Both the position numbers and the translations under genes were made by a program. The notes under the pieces were generated by a model. The model worked only from the letters and a program-made list of their open reading frames with translations. It did no database searches and was not told where the DNA came from. A stretch of DNA of 64,000 nucleotides. Source: Nitrospira sp. Lineage in GTDB: Bacteria > Nitrospirota > Nitrospiria > Nitrospirales > Nitrospiraceae. The DNA lies in contig JARFXP010000001.1 of NCBI GenBank assembly GCA_029194675.1, positions 1,542,501 through 1,606,500 on the forward strand, read 5' to 3'. This document shows, piece after piece, positions 53,742 to 61,706 of the stretch (position 1 is the stretch's first letter; each line of letters opens with the position of its first letter).

Positions 53742-54178
53742 ACGAAACCTCCTTCGGCAGTCGGAATTATTTTGATGCATTTCTCATCCGATCAGTCTGC
53801 TGTACGTACACAATCCTCCTGCTTCAACCTTCGAAGAGTCAAGGGATCATTTGAACTCTGGATCGTTTGCCTTGCTTCCGCCACTCCCACGGCGGAACAG
53901 GATCCGGATCCACTCTCGCCCTCCCCTCTCGTTGTAACCACATCACCTAAAATGTCCGGATAGCAGATCGCTCAATCTCGGATCTAGGTGCATGCTGTAC
54001 ACCAGTAGCGCTGGTGTCCCCAACTGGATTTGAGGGCGATTTGCATACGGGTAGCGGATCCATGGCGTATCCCGTTCCAGGGCTCTGTTATAACCGCATA
54101 GTTTGTAGTTTTGTCGAGGCATAGGCCCTAGGGAGGGCCTTTAAAGCGCAGATGCTGAGGACTGTCCCTTTCTCTAGA
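53742..54178. other. Gene-free stretch
   Basis: About 430 bases with no supported gene or clear structure. The short plus-strand frame at 53772 lacks a ribosome site. Confidence 0.4.
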
Positions 54179-54589
54179 CTATTCGTAAGATGGGCGCAAT
54201 TTTTTGAGCTCGTCGACGTTCACGACTCCAATACCGAATTGGAGGGCCTGATCGACCTTTCTCATGGTGTCAGGAGAAAGATTGTATGCGTATTCAATTA
54301 CATCAACCTTTGGGACGGTATAGATCTGACTGCACTCGGTAATGATGCCAAATTCCGTATGGGATTCGCTCGGCGAAACATAAACGCTCCAAGGATATAC
54401 TCTGGGTTTATCGTTGTTCTTACACGTTGTCATGATTACTCCAACGAAGAATGGCCGTTTATGAATAATGCTTCCCTGTTGCAAGCATAGGCAATATTTT
54501 TCAATCGTGGCAGCTCGTAAAGGATCATCACTTGCAAACTTAATGCGGTAGACGCTGCCTCGGACGAAGAGGAGCGGAGTGGGGGACAT
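54179..54589 (-). CDS. MazF/PemK-like toxin candidate
   Basis: A 136-residue protein whose order of segments fits the MazF/PemK endoribonuclease fold: RGSVYRIKF at the start, RPFFVGVIMTTC, then GIITECSQIYTVPK, VIEYAYNLSPDTMRKVDQALQFGIGV at the end, as in MazF. The loop between strands 1 and 2 is longer than usual. It begins three bases after the 186-residue gene upstream, so the two are co-translated and may form a toxin-antitoxin pair. Base composition is AT-richer than the core genes. Confidence 0.6.
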   Translation of the reverse strand: MSPTPLLFVRGSVYRIKFASDDPLRAATIEKYCLCLQQGSIIHKRPFFVGVIMTTCKNNDKPRVYPWSVYVSPSESHTEFGIITECSQIYTVPKVDVIEYAYNLSPDTMRKVDQALQFGIGVVNVDELKKLRPSYE

Positions 54590-54592
54590 TAT

Positions 54593-55153
54593 TTAGTGTG
54601 TATCAAGGGTGGCGGCTCTGTTGAGTTGGCGTCTTATGGCATCTTCCGAGGGATAGTGGGAAGGATCTTCTGTGGAATCAAATAGTTCGATAGTTTGGTC
54701 AGACCGGTTCAACGCCTCCTTCTGAGCAAGGGCTATCTTAGCGCTAGCAGCTTCTGAAATTACTGATTGCCAATTCTCATCAACTAGGTAAAGGGCGGTC
54801 GCAATCTTTTCAAGCTCTTTCCCCTGCCCTTCGACCTTGGCGAATAGACGATTACAAGGGATTCGAACATAGAGCCCTGCTTGACGACTGTGAGAAATCA
54901 TCATACGAATAGCTTGATGAACCTCTAGTAATTTTGAGGAGGCATATCCAGCATGGAGCTGGTCGAAATTATATGTACCCTTGCTCTCGAACTTTTTAAT
55001 GATTGAGCCAAGAATGTATGTCAATGCAATAAGCAAAGGGCTTACGCTGATAGCTCGACGTGTTTTGTCGGCTTCTGCCTCTATCCAACGGAGCAGACCG
55101 CTGGCCGTGTCGATCTGCCCTTCGACGATATCAGCTGTGACTGATGAAGACAT
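54593..55153 (-). CDS. Unknown partner of the MazF-like gene
   Basis: A protein of about 186 residues, helical throughout, with a possible hydrophobic helix (SPLLIALTYILGSIIKKF) and a C-terminal acidic segment (ELFDSTEDPSHYPSEDAI). No family is recognised. It is longer than usual MazE antitoxins and lacks an AbrB or RHH motif. Its fixed position before the MazF-like gene suggests an antitoxin or regulator. The ATG at 55153 or a TTG at 55186 could be the start. Confidence 0.55.
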   Translation of the reverse strand: MSSSVTADIVEGQIDTASGLLRWIEAEADKTRRAISVSPLLIALTYILGSIIKKFESKGTYNFDQLHAGYASSKLLEVHQAIRMMISHSRQAGLYVRIPCNRLFAKVEGQGKELEKIATALYLVDENWQSVISEAASAKIALAQKEALNRSDQTIELFDSTEDPSHYPSEDAIRRQLNRAATLDTH

Positions 55154-55499
55154 GATTTCTAACGCAGTAATTTCTCCCTTGCACAAGCGGAGCTCTCATT
55201 TCACTCCTCTGTGTAGAATAACGAAATTGCTTGACGTATCTCCTAGGTGTGGTCCTAGGCAGCCAAGGCAAATCCTAAACTCCCATCCAAGGAGCTGTCA
55301 ACGGGCAGTATCTGTGTACTTCGGTACCCCCATCTTCCACAGGTAGCTTACCAAATGCCCTCAGGTTGGCAAGAGATTTTGAGGGCGGAAGCAGAGCACA
55401 ATAGCGTCTAACAAGCAATATTTGGCATCCCACCGTAATTATTCAAAGACATCTACTACAGGGGGTTGTCCCAGTACATGCTCAGACATGAGTAAGATA

Positions 55500-55628
55500 G
55501 AGTGACAATCGAACAGGGCAGCGAAAATATTTTGAGCGGGTCACGGAAACGCGATCGGCCACAGAATACAAAAATTGCGCTGTTCGATAAAGCTCCGCCC
55601 TTGAAAGAGGACGGAGTTTTCTTTTTTG
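55500..55628 (+). ncRNA. Structured non-coding RNA candidate with terminator
   Basis: CGAACAG (55510-55516) pairs with CTGTTCG (55580-55586), enclosing about 60 bases with further pairing potential. It is followed at once by an intrinsic terminator (CTCCGCCCT / AGGACGGAG, then TTTTCTTTTTT). No open frame fits. The terminator points along the plus strand, opposite to the neighbouring genes, so it should end a separate plus-strand RNA. I could not match it to a known riboswitch class. Confidence 0.5.
55593..55627 (+). terminator. Rho-independent terminator
   Basis: Stem CTCCG-c-CCT / AGG-a-CGGAG (55593-55616) around TTGAAAG, followed by TTTTCTTTTTT (55617-55627). A textbook intrinsic terminator on the plus strand. 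Confidence 0.85.
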
Positions 55629-55672
55629 TGGTGCGGTCGGTGGGTGGGGAGGACGTGAAGCCTTCGTTAGTT

Positions 55673-55825
55673 TTATCTAGGAGTAGGATGGGAACACTGC
55701 TTAACGCAATGAGCGGCCATCTTTTCCACGTCCGTCTGAGGCAAGGCCGCATACCTCGCCAGAGCCAATGTGAAAAGAATCCCGCAACAAAGCCCACTTG
55801 CCAAGGTCATCACAAGAACAAGCAT
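55673..55825 (-). CDS. Small membrane protein (50 aa)
   Basis: A 50-residue protein that starts at 55825 after CGGGAGGGACTCACC. A single hydrophobic helix (LVLVMTLASGLCCGILFTLALA) carries a cysteine pair, followed by a polar tail with two more cysteines (MAAHCVKQCSH). It has the same design as the small proteins at 1864 and 2216. Function unknown. Confidence 0.6.
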   Translation of the reverse strand: MLVLVMTLASGLCCGILFTLALARYAALPQTDVEKMAAHCVKQCSHPTPR

Positions 55826-55897
55826 GGTGAGTCCCTCCCGTTAAAACCACCATAATGGTCAGAATGGTGGCTGACCTCATCATTTTGTCCCGCCTCT

Positions 55898-56143
55898 TTA
55901 GGCGGCACGCGGTTCAACCGGCTCCGATTCCCAGGACAGCTCGGCAGTCTCTAGAACCGTCACGGCCTGAGGGCTTACGACGATCGGCTTGGCGTGTAAC
56001 TGACGGTGGTGCCGCATGACCGCGTCATCTCGATGGCCACAATTGAAACATCGCCAACTGCGGCTCCACATCTCGCCATAGCCCCCTTCTATATCGATCA
56101 TGTGTTCTTCCAGCATCAACCCCTGACAGCGTGTACAGTTCAT
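55898..56143 (-). CDS. Small zinc-ribbon protein (81 aa)
   Basis: An 81-residue protein with MNCTRCQG and WRCFNCGHRDD, two CxxC knuckles that should bind one zinc. The middle WSRSWRC and the C-terminal acidic part are typical of small regulatory zinc ribbons. The start follows GGAGGACTGCA, so a longer upstream frame is rejected. Confidence 0.75.
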   Translation of the reverse strand: MNCTRCQGLMLEEHMIDIEGGYGEMWSRSWRCFNCGHRDDAVMRHHRQLHAKPIVVSPQAVTVLETAELSWESEPVEPRAA

Positions 56144-56290
56144 TGCAGTCCTCCGGGTGGTGATCGCGTCGCGCATGAGTTAACCGTATCAGGTATGAGC
56201 ATTGAAGCCAGATTCTTACGAGGTACGTCGAAAGGGGGGATAGGAGGCGGAGAACATGCGTTATTGAAGTGACAAGAAACGAGCTAGTCC

Positions 56291-56465
56291 CGTGAGAAGA
56301 TTGTGGGTGAGCTGCCGGAGATGCGACATGAGACGGTGGACCTAGTGAAGAAGGCGGTCGCTGAGAATCGGCGTGCCTCTGTGCTCACCAACACTCGGTC
56401 AGAAGGCAATGCCCATTGACGATTCAGGCGTTGAGGAATGTGCTGCAGGATAGCGAGCGTTGACG
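56291..56465 (+). pseudogene. Short C-terminal remnant, possibly DUF72/YecE
   Basis: Reading from 56291: LPEMRHETVDLVKKAVAENRR, then VLTNTRSEGNA, followed after a one-base frameshift at about 56418 by LTIQALRNVLQDSER and a stop. The TNTRSEGNAPLTIQAL pattern recalls the end of short DUF72 proteins. Upstream sequence shows an in-frame stop and no further homology. Low certainty. The rest of 56144-56501 holds nothing else. Confidence 0.35.
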
Positions 56466-56501
56466 GCACCTCTTCACTCTAAGGGTTCACCCAATTCTTT
56501 C

Positions 56502-57809
56502 TTATTGGTAATTTTCAATGCAGGCAGCCCCACAAGACTTGCTGGCATCGGGCGAAGCCTTAAATTCAAACGCGCCCGCGTCATAAGCGGAGCCGGAAGG
56601 TCTGGCGTCACCAGCCATGTCGACCGATACTTCACTCAGTGGCACGCCCGCGTCTATTGCCGGTGATCCGGCCTGCAGGTGGAAATTTGGCGTCCCCGAG
56701 AGTTCCGCCGGGGCATTGACGAAATTGGGATTACCCGTGTTCACGATATTGCCCGACTCAGTATACTTGCTTTGCCAATCTGCCGTTCCGCCAATGGCAC
56801 CGACGCCTCCCGGCCCTGTCGCGTAAAACACATTGTTCTGCACAGTATGACCCCCACCACAATTATAAAAGCTGATCCCCTGGGCGCTGGTTGCAGCGGA
56901 GAGTTTCTGGCCGTTCTCATACAGGATATTGTTCATGAATCTGTTGTTGACCGCCCCGGCCTGCCATACAATGATTCCGGGTCCGTACCCGTTATAGGCG
57001 ATCGTATTGTTGGCGATCAGCCAGTGTGATGCACCGGCATAACTGGGATCCGTCTTGGTCTTGGCCCCCCCACCATAACAACCCTCATTCCGCTCACACC
57101 ATGGATACCCAGCCACTTGAATGCCCGTCGCGAGGTTGTCGTAAATCAGGTTGTTGATGACTGTCCAATTCGTTCCGGTGAGATATAGACCGTGCTCCTT
57201 GTTACAGATGGTGCCGAAGTCCCCGCGACCAGGAGCATGCAGTTTTCCGGCGGCACACCCTTCAAAATCCCCATTGTGGCTAATGATATTGCGTTCTACG
57301 AGGACGTTTTTCCCATTGCCCAAAATGCCTGACCCCTGCGCGTGATGAATCCAGTTCCGGCGAATGATGAGATCATGCGCATTGAACAGGTGAATGCCAA
57401 TCCTGCCATTGCGGATCTCGAATCCTTCAATCGCAATGTGTCCTATGGGATACTTCGCGCCGAAACGGTGCTGAATGAAAATCCGCCGCAGCGGGCCGGT
57501 GGCGGACGCGAAGTCGATAACGGGTGACTCGCCGGGTGCGCTGATCAGCCTAATGAGGGCGGATGCCGTGCCGGATCTCTTGAAATGGATCTCTCGTTCT
57601 TCCATGTACACCCCGCCCTTCACGATGGCCGTGTCGCCAGCGTCCATGCTGTCCACCGCCTGGCCAATGGTCTTCCAGGGCGCGGCTTCCGTCCCCGCAT
57701 TACGGTCGCTGCCGTTGGTGGCGACATAATACGTGGTCGGGACACCTGACCATCGGCTCGATGCACATCCGCCGAGTAGGGTGAGGATCAGAACCAAAGC
57801 GAGTCGCAT
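56502..57809 (-). CDS. Right-handed beta-helix lipoprotein
   Basis: A 435-residue surface or periplasmic protein. Lipobox LLGGC at about residues 11-15, then TYYVATNGSDRNAGTEAAPWKTIGQA, the common start of secreted parallel beta-helix proteins (DUF1565 type). Many N-rich rungs follow (NLIYDNLATGIQV, NNTIAYNGYGPGI, NNILYEN), then the choice-of-anchor tail SPAIDAG...GAYDAGAFEF-like. Related proteins are polysaccharide lyases or binding proteins. No catalytic residues can be assigned. Confidence 0.85.
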   Translation of the reverse strand: MRLALVLILTLLGGCASSRWSGVPTTYYVATNGSDRNAGTEAAPWKTIGQAVDSMDAGDTAIVKGGVYMEEREIHFKRSGTASALIRLISAPGESPVIDFASATGPLRRIFIQHRFGAKYPIGHIAIEGFEIRNGRIGIHLFNAHDLIIRRNWIHHAQGSGILGNGKNVLVERNIISHNGDFEGCAAGKLHAPGRGDFGTICNKEHGLYLTGTNWTVINNLIYDNLATGIQVAGYPWCERNEGCYGGGAKTKTDPSYAGASHWLIANNTIAYNGYGPGIIVWQAGAVNNRFMNNILYENGQKLSAATSAQGISFYNCGGGHTVQNNVFYATGPGGVGAIGGTADWQSKYTESGNIVNTGNPNFVNAPAELSGTPNFHLQAGSPAIDAGVPLSEVSVDMAGDARPSGSAYDAGAFEFKASPDASKSCGAACIENYQ

Positions 57810-57846
57810 GACGTGTCTTCCGGAGTGCCTGGACGGTCTGTGAAAC

Positions 57847-58035
57847 TCACTTCCCCTTCGGCAGCTGCCCTTTCTTTTCGAGCTCCTGAATCCGCTCCTC
57901 TGCTAAAGCCAGCAGGAAGGCCTTCACGGTACGGCGTTCTGCCAATGCGGCTTGTTTTAATCGAAATACCAAGTCCTTGGGAACGCCGCGGATGTTGATG
58001 GTGCCTTGGTGGCTCGCGGAGTCTTTCTTGGGCAT
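57847..58035 (-). CDS. Arc/RHH-like small protein (62 aa)
   Basis: A 62-residue protein. GTINIRGVPKDLVFRLKQAALAERR fits a ribbon-helix-helix (strand INIRGV, then two helices), ending in a charged tail (EERIQELEKKGQ). The start MPKKDSASH at 58035 is chosen, though the ribosome site is weak. It is divergent from the RHH gene at 58139, with a perfect palindrome between them. Confidence 0.65.
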   Translation of the reverse strand: MPKKDSASHQGTINIRGVPKDLVFRLKQAALAERRTVKAFLLALAEERIQELEKKGQLPKGK

Positions 58036-58100
58036 GAGTCCAGGATAGTACCAGCCTCCACTGGACTCCTCAAGCACCAGTTGACACGGAGATGTATCAG

Positions 58101-58120
58101 ATGATACATATATGTATCAT
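58101..58120. promoter_or_regulatory. Perfect 20-bp palindrome, probable operator
   Basis: ATGATACATA followed by its exact complement TATGTATCAT. A further TGTATCA half-site lies at 58093-58099. It stands between two divergent RHH genes, 19 bases before the plus-strand start codon, and is the likely autoregulatory operator. Confidence 0.7.
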
Positions 58121-58138
58121 TATACAGATGGAGGCTTT

Positions 58139-58279
58139 ATGAAATCTGCACGCATGAATATTTCAATACCATCAAACCTCAAGACGAAGCTCGACGCCGA
58201 ACGGAAGCGTGGCCTCAGTGCGGCGGGGCTCATCCGGCATTTGCTGGAGCAGTACTTCAAGGGCAAGAAGGCCGCGTAA
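58139..58279 (+). CDS. Ribbon-helix-helix protein (46 aa)
   Basis: A 46-residue protein: MNISIPSNLKTKLDAERKRG, then LSAAGLIRHLLEQYF. This is a complete minimal RHH fold (one strand and two helices) with a basic tail (KGKKAA). ATG at 58139 follows ATGGAGGCTTT. Such proteins repress their own operon or serve as antitoxins. It heads a plus-strand run towards the integrase. Confidence 0.75.
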   Translation: MKSARMNISIPSNLKTKLDAERKRGLSAAGLIRHLLEQYFKGKKAA

Positions 58280-58303
58280 CTATCAACCAACAAGGAGGAT
58301 CAC

Positions 58304-58663
58304 ATGGCGAAGAACGCGTTAGCACTCGTTCGCAACGGGTCCAAGCCAAAGGTAGAACCATCGGCGCCACATCAATTCCGAGAGTGTCCGATTTCCGAGG
58401 AGTGGTTGTTTCAGGGAACCGATGAGGTCGGGCGCGAGGGGTGGTTTCTGCGGTTAACTATCAGTGGCCTGTACCCGCGCCGCGTGGGCCCGTTCTCTAG
58501 CCAGGAGGAGGCCTTGGAACTCCTGGAGGACTTCCTCTACGAAGTCACTCTAGGCCCGCTTCTCGATGAGGTTGAAAACAAAATGCGCAACCCTCAGGTC
58601 TGTGTTGCGGAAGGGATTCCTCGACTAACCGCGACGGTCGAAGGCACGAGGGCTACTCGATGA
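58304..58663 (+). CDS. Hypothetical protein upstream of integrase (119 aa)
   Basis: A 119-residue protein with a strong ribosome site (AAGGAGGATCAC). The centre has EEWLFQGTDEVGREGWFLRLTI and an acidic helix (SQEEALELLEDFLYEV). No family recognised. Its stop overlaps the next start by four bases (ATGA). Probably an element-encoded accessory protein. Confidence 0.65.
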   Translation: MAKNALALVRNGSKPKVEPSAPHQFRECPISEEWLFQGTDEVGREGWFLRLTISGLYPRRVGPFSSQEEALELLEDFLYEVTLGPLLDEVENKMRNPQVCVAEGIPRLTATVEGTRATR

Positions 58664-58869
58664 ACTTCAAACAATTTCGCAGGCCAGCGAATGGACACTC
58701 CCGCACCGCCATAGCAGGCGGGCGGATTGTCGGCGGACGCGGCTTTCGGTTGCAATCGAAACTGGGCCGAGCCATCACCTTGGATCGTCTCGAGTCTCTC
58801 CTCGCACACGCACGCCAGCCGAGTAGGGGCACACAGGGCGGCATCACCTCCACACGCGGAGCGCGATAG
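58660..58869 (+). CDS. Small basic protein before integrase (69 aa)
   Basis: A 69-residue, very basic protein (FRRPANGHSR, GGRGFRLQSKLGRAI) coupled by ATGA overlap to the upstream gene and ending 13 bases before the integrase start. Size and position fit an excisionase or directionality factor, but no motif proves it. Confidence 0.45.
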   Translation: MNFKQFRRPANGHSRTAIAGGRIVGGRGFRLQSKLGRAITLDRLESLLAHARQPSRGTQGGITSTRGAR

Positions 58870-58882
58870 AGGCCAGCAGACC

Positions 58883-59809
58883 ATGACCATCGGCGAATTC
58901 CTCACCATCTACGAACGGAACCACGTCGCGTTCCTCAAGAGCAGCCTCGGCACGAGTCGGCGATTGCAGAAGTACGTCGGGCGGCTGGGCCATGTCGAAT
59001 TAGCCGACTTGAAGCGGCTCCAGGTGATCGAGTGGTTCCACGATATCGCCAAGACCGATGGTCCTCATGGCGCGAATCTCGCCTTGCAACAGCTGCATGC
59101 GGTGTACGCGAAAGCTGACGATTGGGAGCTGTTTGCTGGGAAGAATCCAGCCTCCCGCATCAAGCGGTTTCCGAAGCTCTCTCGCCAGCGGTTTATCCAA
59201 ACCAATGAGATGCCGTATCTCCTCGCCTCGATCCGTGAGGCCAACCTACGCGATCAGGGATACTTTCTCACCTTGATCCTCACCGGCTGTCGGAGAGATG
59301 AAGCCCGCCTCATGCAATGGAAGGATGTCGATCTGGAGCGAGGCCTGTGGCATAAGCCGACGACGAAGACCGTGGTGCCTCACACCGTGCCGATTCCCGC
59401 TCGGCTGCTTGAGCTGTTTCAGCGATTCCCACGCCTCAATGAGTGGGTGTTTCCCTCTGAACCGAACAATAAGAACAAGCATCAATCGCGGCAATGGGCC
59501 GTGACCTCTGTCGAGCATGCCTGGCGCAAGATTCGGGCACGGGTCGGCCTGAACGACGTCCGGATTCACGATCTTCGGCGGACGACGGCGTCCTGGCTGG
59601 CGATTGATGGTGCGAATCTGCCGGTCATTCAGAAGGTACTGAACCATTCCTCCCTGACGTCCACCCAGGTCTACGCGCGGTTGTCGATTGAACCGGTGCG
59701 CAAGGCGCTTGACGAGCAAGCGGAGCGAATCCTCGGCACCCTCACGCCAGCTCCTACGCTCGCTCTTGGGGTGGAACCGATGGAACGGGCGCAGGAGTGG
59801 CCGGGATAA
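58883..59809 (+). CDS. Tyrosine recombinase (integrase)
   Basis: A 308-residue phage-type integrase. Core-binding helical domain (about residues 1-90), then the catalytic domain: TGCRRDEARLMQWKDVDL (first arginine), HDLRRTTASWLA (HxxR), LNHSSLTSTQVYARL with His and the nucleophile tyrosine. The start follows GAGGCCAGCAGACC. It is the probable enzyme for integration at the tRNA-Glu(CTC) fragment about 5.7 kb to the left. Confidence 0.92.
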   Translation: MTIGEFLTIYERNHVAFLKSSLGTSRRLQKYVGRLGHVELADLKRLQVIEWFHDIAKTDGPHGANLALQQLHAVYAKADDWELFAGKNPASRIKRFPKLSRQRFIQTNEMPYLLASIREANLRDQGYFLTLILTGCRRDEARLMQWKDVDLERGLWHKPTTKTVVPHTVPIPARLLELFQRFPRLNEWVFPSEPNNKNKHQSRQWAVTSVEHAWRKIRARVGLNDVRIHDLRRTTASWLAIDGANLPVIQKVLNHSSLTSTQVYARLSIEPVRKALDEQAERILGTLTPAPTLALGVEPMERAQEWPG

Positions 59810-59860
59810 GCGAAGGGACAAAGACGAGCGGGATGCGTTTGCGCCTGAAAGGAATGGTGA

Positions 59861-60067
59861 ATGATGCCACGATCCGAAATCTTGTATCAAGTGTGTGACA
59901 CGGCTCCCGATGGTCAGTGGGAACCGTTAGGCCTACTTTACAATGACAGAACACAAGCGGGACACGAGCTCAGAAGAATGAAGCGTCTTTCCCCCACGGT
60001 CTTCCTTGCACGTGTGGTGTACACACGGATCGACGCATCAGTTCCGAGGCGGCTGTGCTCCGTCTAA
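59861..60067 (+). CDS. Hypothetical small protein (68 aa)
   Basis: A 68-residue protein with AAAGGAATGGTGA before tandem ATG codons. The core WEPLGLLYNDRTQAGHELRRMKRL may form a small alpha/beta fold. Not recognised. Downstream of the integrase in the same direction. Confidence 0.55.
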   Translation: MMPRSEILYQVCDTAPDGQWEPLGLLYNDRTQAGHELRRMKRLSPTVFLARVVYTRIDASVPRRLCSV

Positions 60068-60228
60068 CAGTTGATCTTGTGGAAGAAGCGGGGTACCGTT
60101 CTGCCATTTCTTGGCGAGCGCCGACACTCGTGTATGACGATGAGCATAGAAATTTGATGAGATGAGATCTCGGAAGGGCTAAGCGTCGGCTGGCCCTTCC
60201 TCACGCGAGGCCCCATGAGGAGGGGGAT

Positions 60229-61032
60229 ATGCCTGGTTCATCTCATACACCTTCCGGTCTACCCAAAGAGTATTGGTATGATTCGGAAGGGCTTGTGGAC
60301 AGTCCATGGGAGTTTCCAACCAAGCACAGCAAGCGAGGTGAGGAACGAGTGTTTTTTCACCCCGACAGAAACAAGCAGGCCTTGCTCGGTGGAGGCACTG
60401 TTGAGGTGCAAGTATTTCTGGCGGGCAAGTGGCACTGGGTAAAGTTTGCCACTGATGGGGAGGCTTTTCTCAAGCTGTCGAAGCTTCCGGAGAGAGCTCG
60501 GACATTGCTGTTGGATTCCCTAGCCCTTGTGCCTGTTCGGGCCAATCTTCTCAAAGGCTCTGCTTCAAAACGCCCTCGAGGAAATAGTAAACGCGATGCT
60601 GACTTCTGGAGGAATATCGACTATTGGGGACCTGCCGCATCGGCATGGGCTAAGAAGGCAATCCAGCAGAAGCAAAAGACGACGGTCATCAAGCGAGTTA
60701 TGGCGCTTGCGAAGAAGTCACGGTTGCGTTGTAAAGATGCGGGCAATCTTGCCTCAGCCATATGCATCCTGGCCTGGCGAGCGATCCATGCGATAAATCC
60801 GGCAAGGTTTCCGCTTCCACGTGGGAAGGATCTTCAGAAAGCCGTGGTTCATAGAATCGCTGGTGCATTGCGTGCCGGCAATCCTGTGTACGGACCAGAT
60901 ATGGAAAAGTTTGTTCAGGCTCTGCTTCGCCAGGGGAAAAACTCGGAAGCAGTTTGTCGAGATATTATCGTGATAGGAAATCGAGAAGAGTTCGGTCCCA
61001 CTGTCAAGATGTCAGACTTTCGAATGTTCTAG
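60229..61032 (+). CDS. Hypothetical protein (267 aa)
   Basis: A 267-residue protein preceded by GAGGAGGGGAT. Residues about 60-110 carry a DUF-like strand-helix unit (VEVQVFLAGKWHWVKFATDGEAFLKL). The rest is helical and basic (KRPRGNSKRDADFWRNIDYWG, KKAIQQKQKTTVIKRVM). No family recognised. The basic character would suit nucleic-acid binding. Confidence 0.6.
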   Translation: MPGSSHTPSGLPKEYWYDSEGLVDSPWEFPTKHSKRGEERVFFHPDRNKQALLGGGTVEVQVFLAGKWHWVKFATDGEAFLKLSKLPERARTLLLDSLALVPVRANLLKGSASKRPRGNSKRDADFWRNIDYWGPAASAWAKKAIQQKQKTTVIKRVMALAKKSRLRCKDAGNLASAICILAWRAIHAINPARFPLPRGKDLQKAVVHRIAGALRAGNPVYGPDMEKFVQALLRQGKNSEAVCRDIIVIGNREEFGPTVKMSDFRMF

Positions 61033-61146
61033 CCCCTCCCTCCTTGATAATTCCTAAATCCTTATTTGCGCATCTTTAGGAATAGAAAAAGACACCGCGT
61101 ATATTTGCGTGTATAAGGCCTCCATCAACATGAGCATGGAGGCGTT

Positions 61147-61359
61147 ATGACCCATCTTCAAGAGAATCCAGCCTGTAGTTTTCTCACTACGGGAGAAGTT
61201 TCGCGCTCGCTTGGTATTAGCGCTGATCGGGTTAGACAGCTGGAGCGGTGCGGCGCTCTTCCTGCACGGCGCACAGAGACGGGCGTTCGACTCTTCGATC
61301 GCTCTGTCGTGGAAGTGTTCCGACAGCAACGCGAGCGGAATCGAGGCTCCGCGAGATGA
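61147..61359 (+). CDS. MerR-like helix-turn-helix protein (70 aa)
   Basis: A 70-residue protein with LTTGEVSRSLGISADRVRQLERCG, a MerR/excisionase-type winged helix (HTH_17), and GVRLFDRSVVEVFRQQRER as the wing and recognition tail. Ribosome site ATGGAGGCGTT. It is translationally coupled (ATGA) to the next gene. Likely regulator or excisionase of the element. Confidence 0.78.
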   Translation: MTHLQENPACSFLTTGEVSRSLGISADRVRQLERCGALPARRTETGVRLFDRSVVEVFRQQRERNRGSAR

Positions 61360-61706
61360 GTTCAGACGAGCGGCAAGACGATATCTTCGATTACCCAATG
61401 GGAGACACTTTCGTCTCGGAAACGCGCCGGCGGCCATATCGAATAGGCTTCCGGTTTCGACGCTATCCCGCAAGGCCATCAATCAAACAGCTGCTCGCCT
61501 TACCAGATCGTGAGTTTGATCGATATCTACGGAATGGCTGCCGCATGCCACATAATGTTGGGGATTTCCGCGAAGAGCTTCTCGACCTGCGTCGCCAGCT
61601 CCGCGACCTGCAGAATGAAGTTCGAGCCCTGATACCTCCCAACAGCAAACCAATTTCAGTCAGCCGTGTTGAGCGAAAGGGGTTAGATGTCTCACGCCGG
61701 GCCTGA
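61356..61706 (+). CDS. Coupled hypothetical protein (116 aa)
   Basis: A 116-residue protein starting inside the stop of the HTH gene. The N-terminal half is basic and aromatic (RRPYRIGFRFRRYPARPS). The C-terminal part is a leucine-rich coiled coil (FREELLDLRRQLRDLQNEVRAL). It overlaps the ATPase gene by 20 bases. Role unknown, presumably with replication or regulation of the element. Confidence 0.6.
   Translation: MSSDERQDDIFDYPMGDTFVSETRRRPYRIGFRFRRYPARPSIKQLLALPDREFDRYLRNGCRMPHNVGDFREELLDLRRQLRDLQNEVRALIPPNSKPISVSRVERKGLDVSRRA

Noticed and set aside
55500-55600. c-di-GMP (GEMM) riboswitch
   Set aside because: An ACAGGGCA start is present, but the conserved GACGCAAAGCC segment and tetraloop-receptor are absent.
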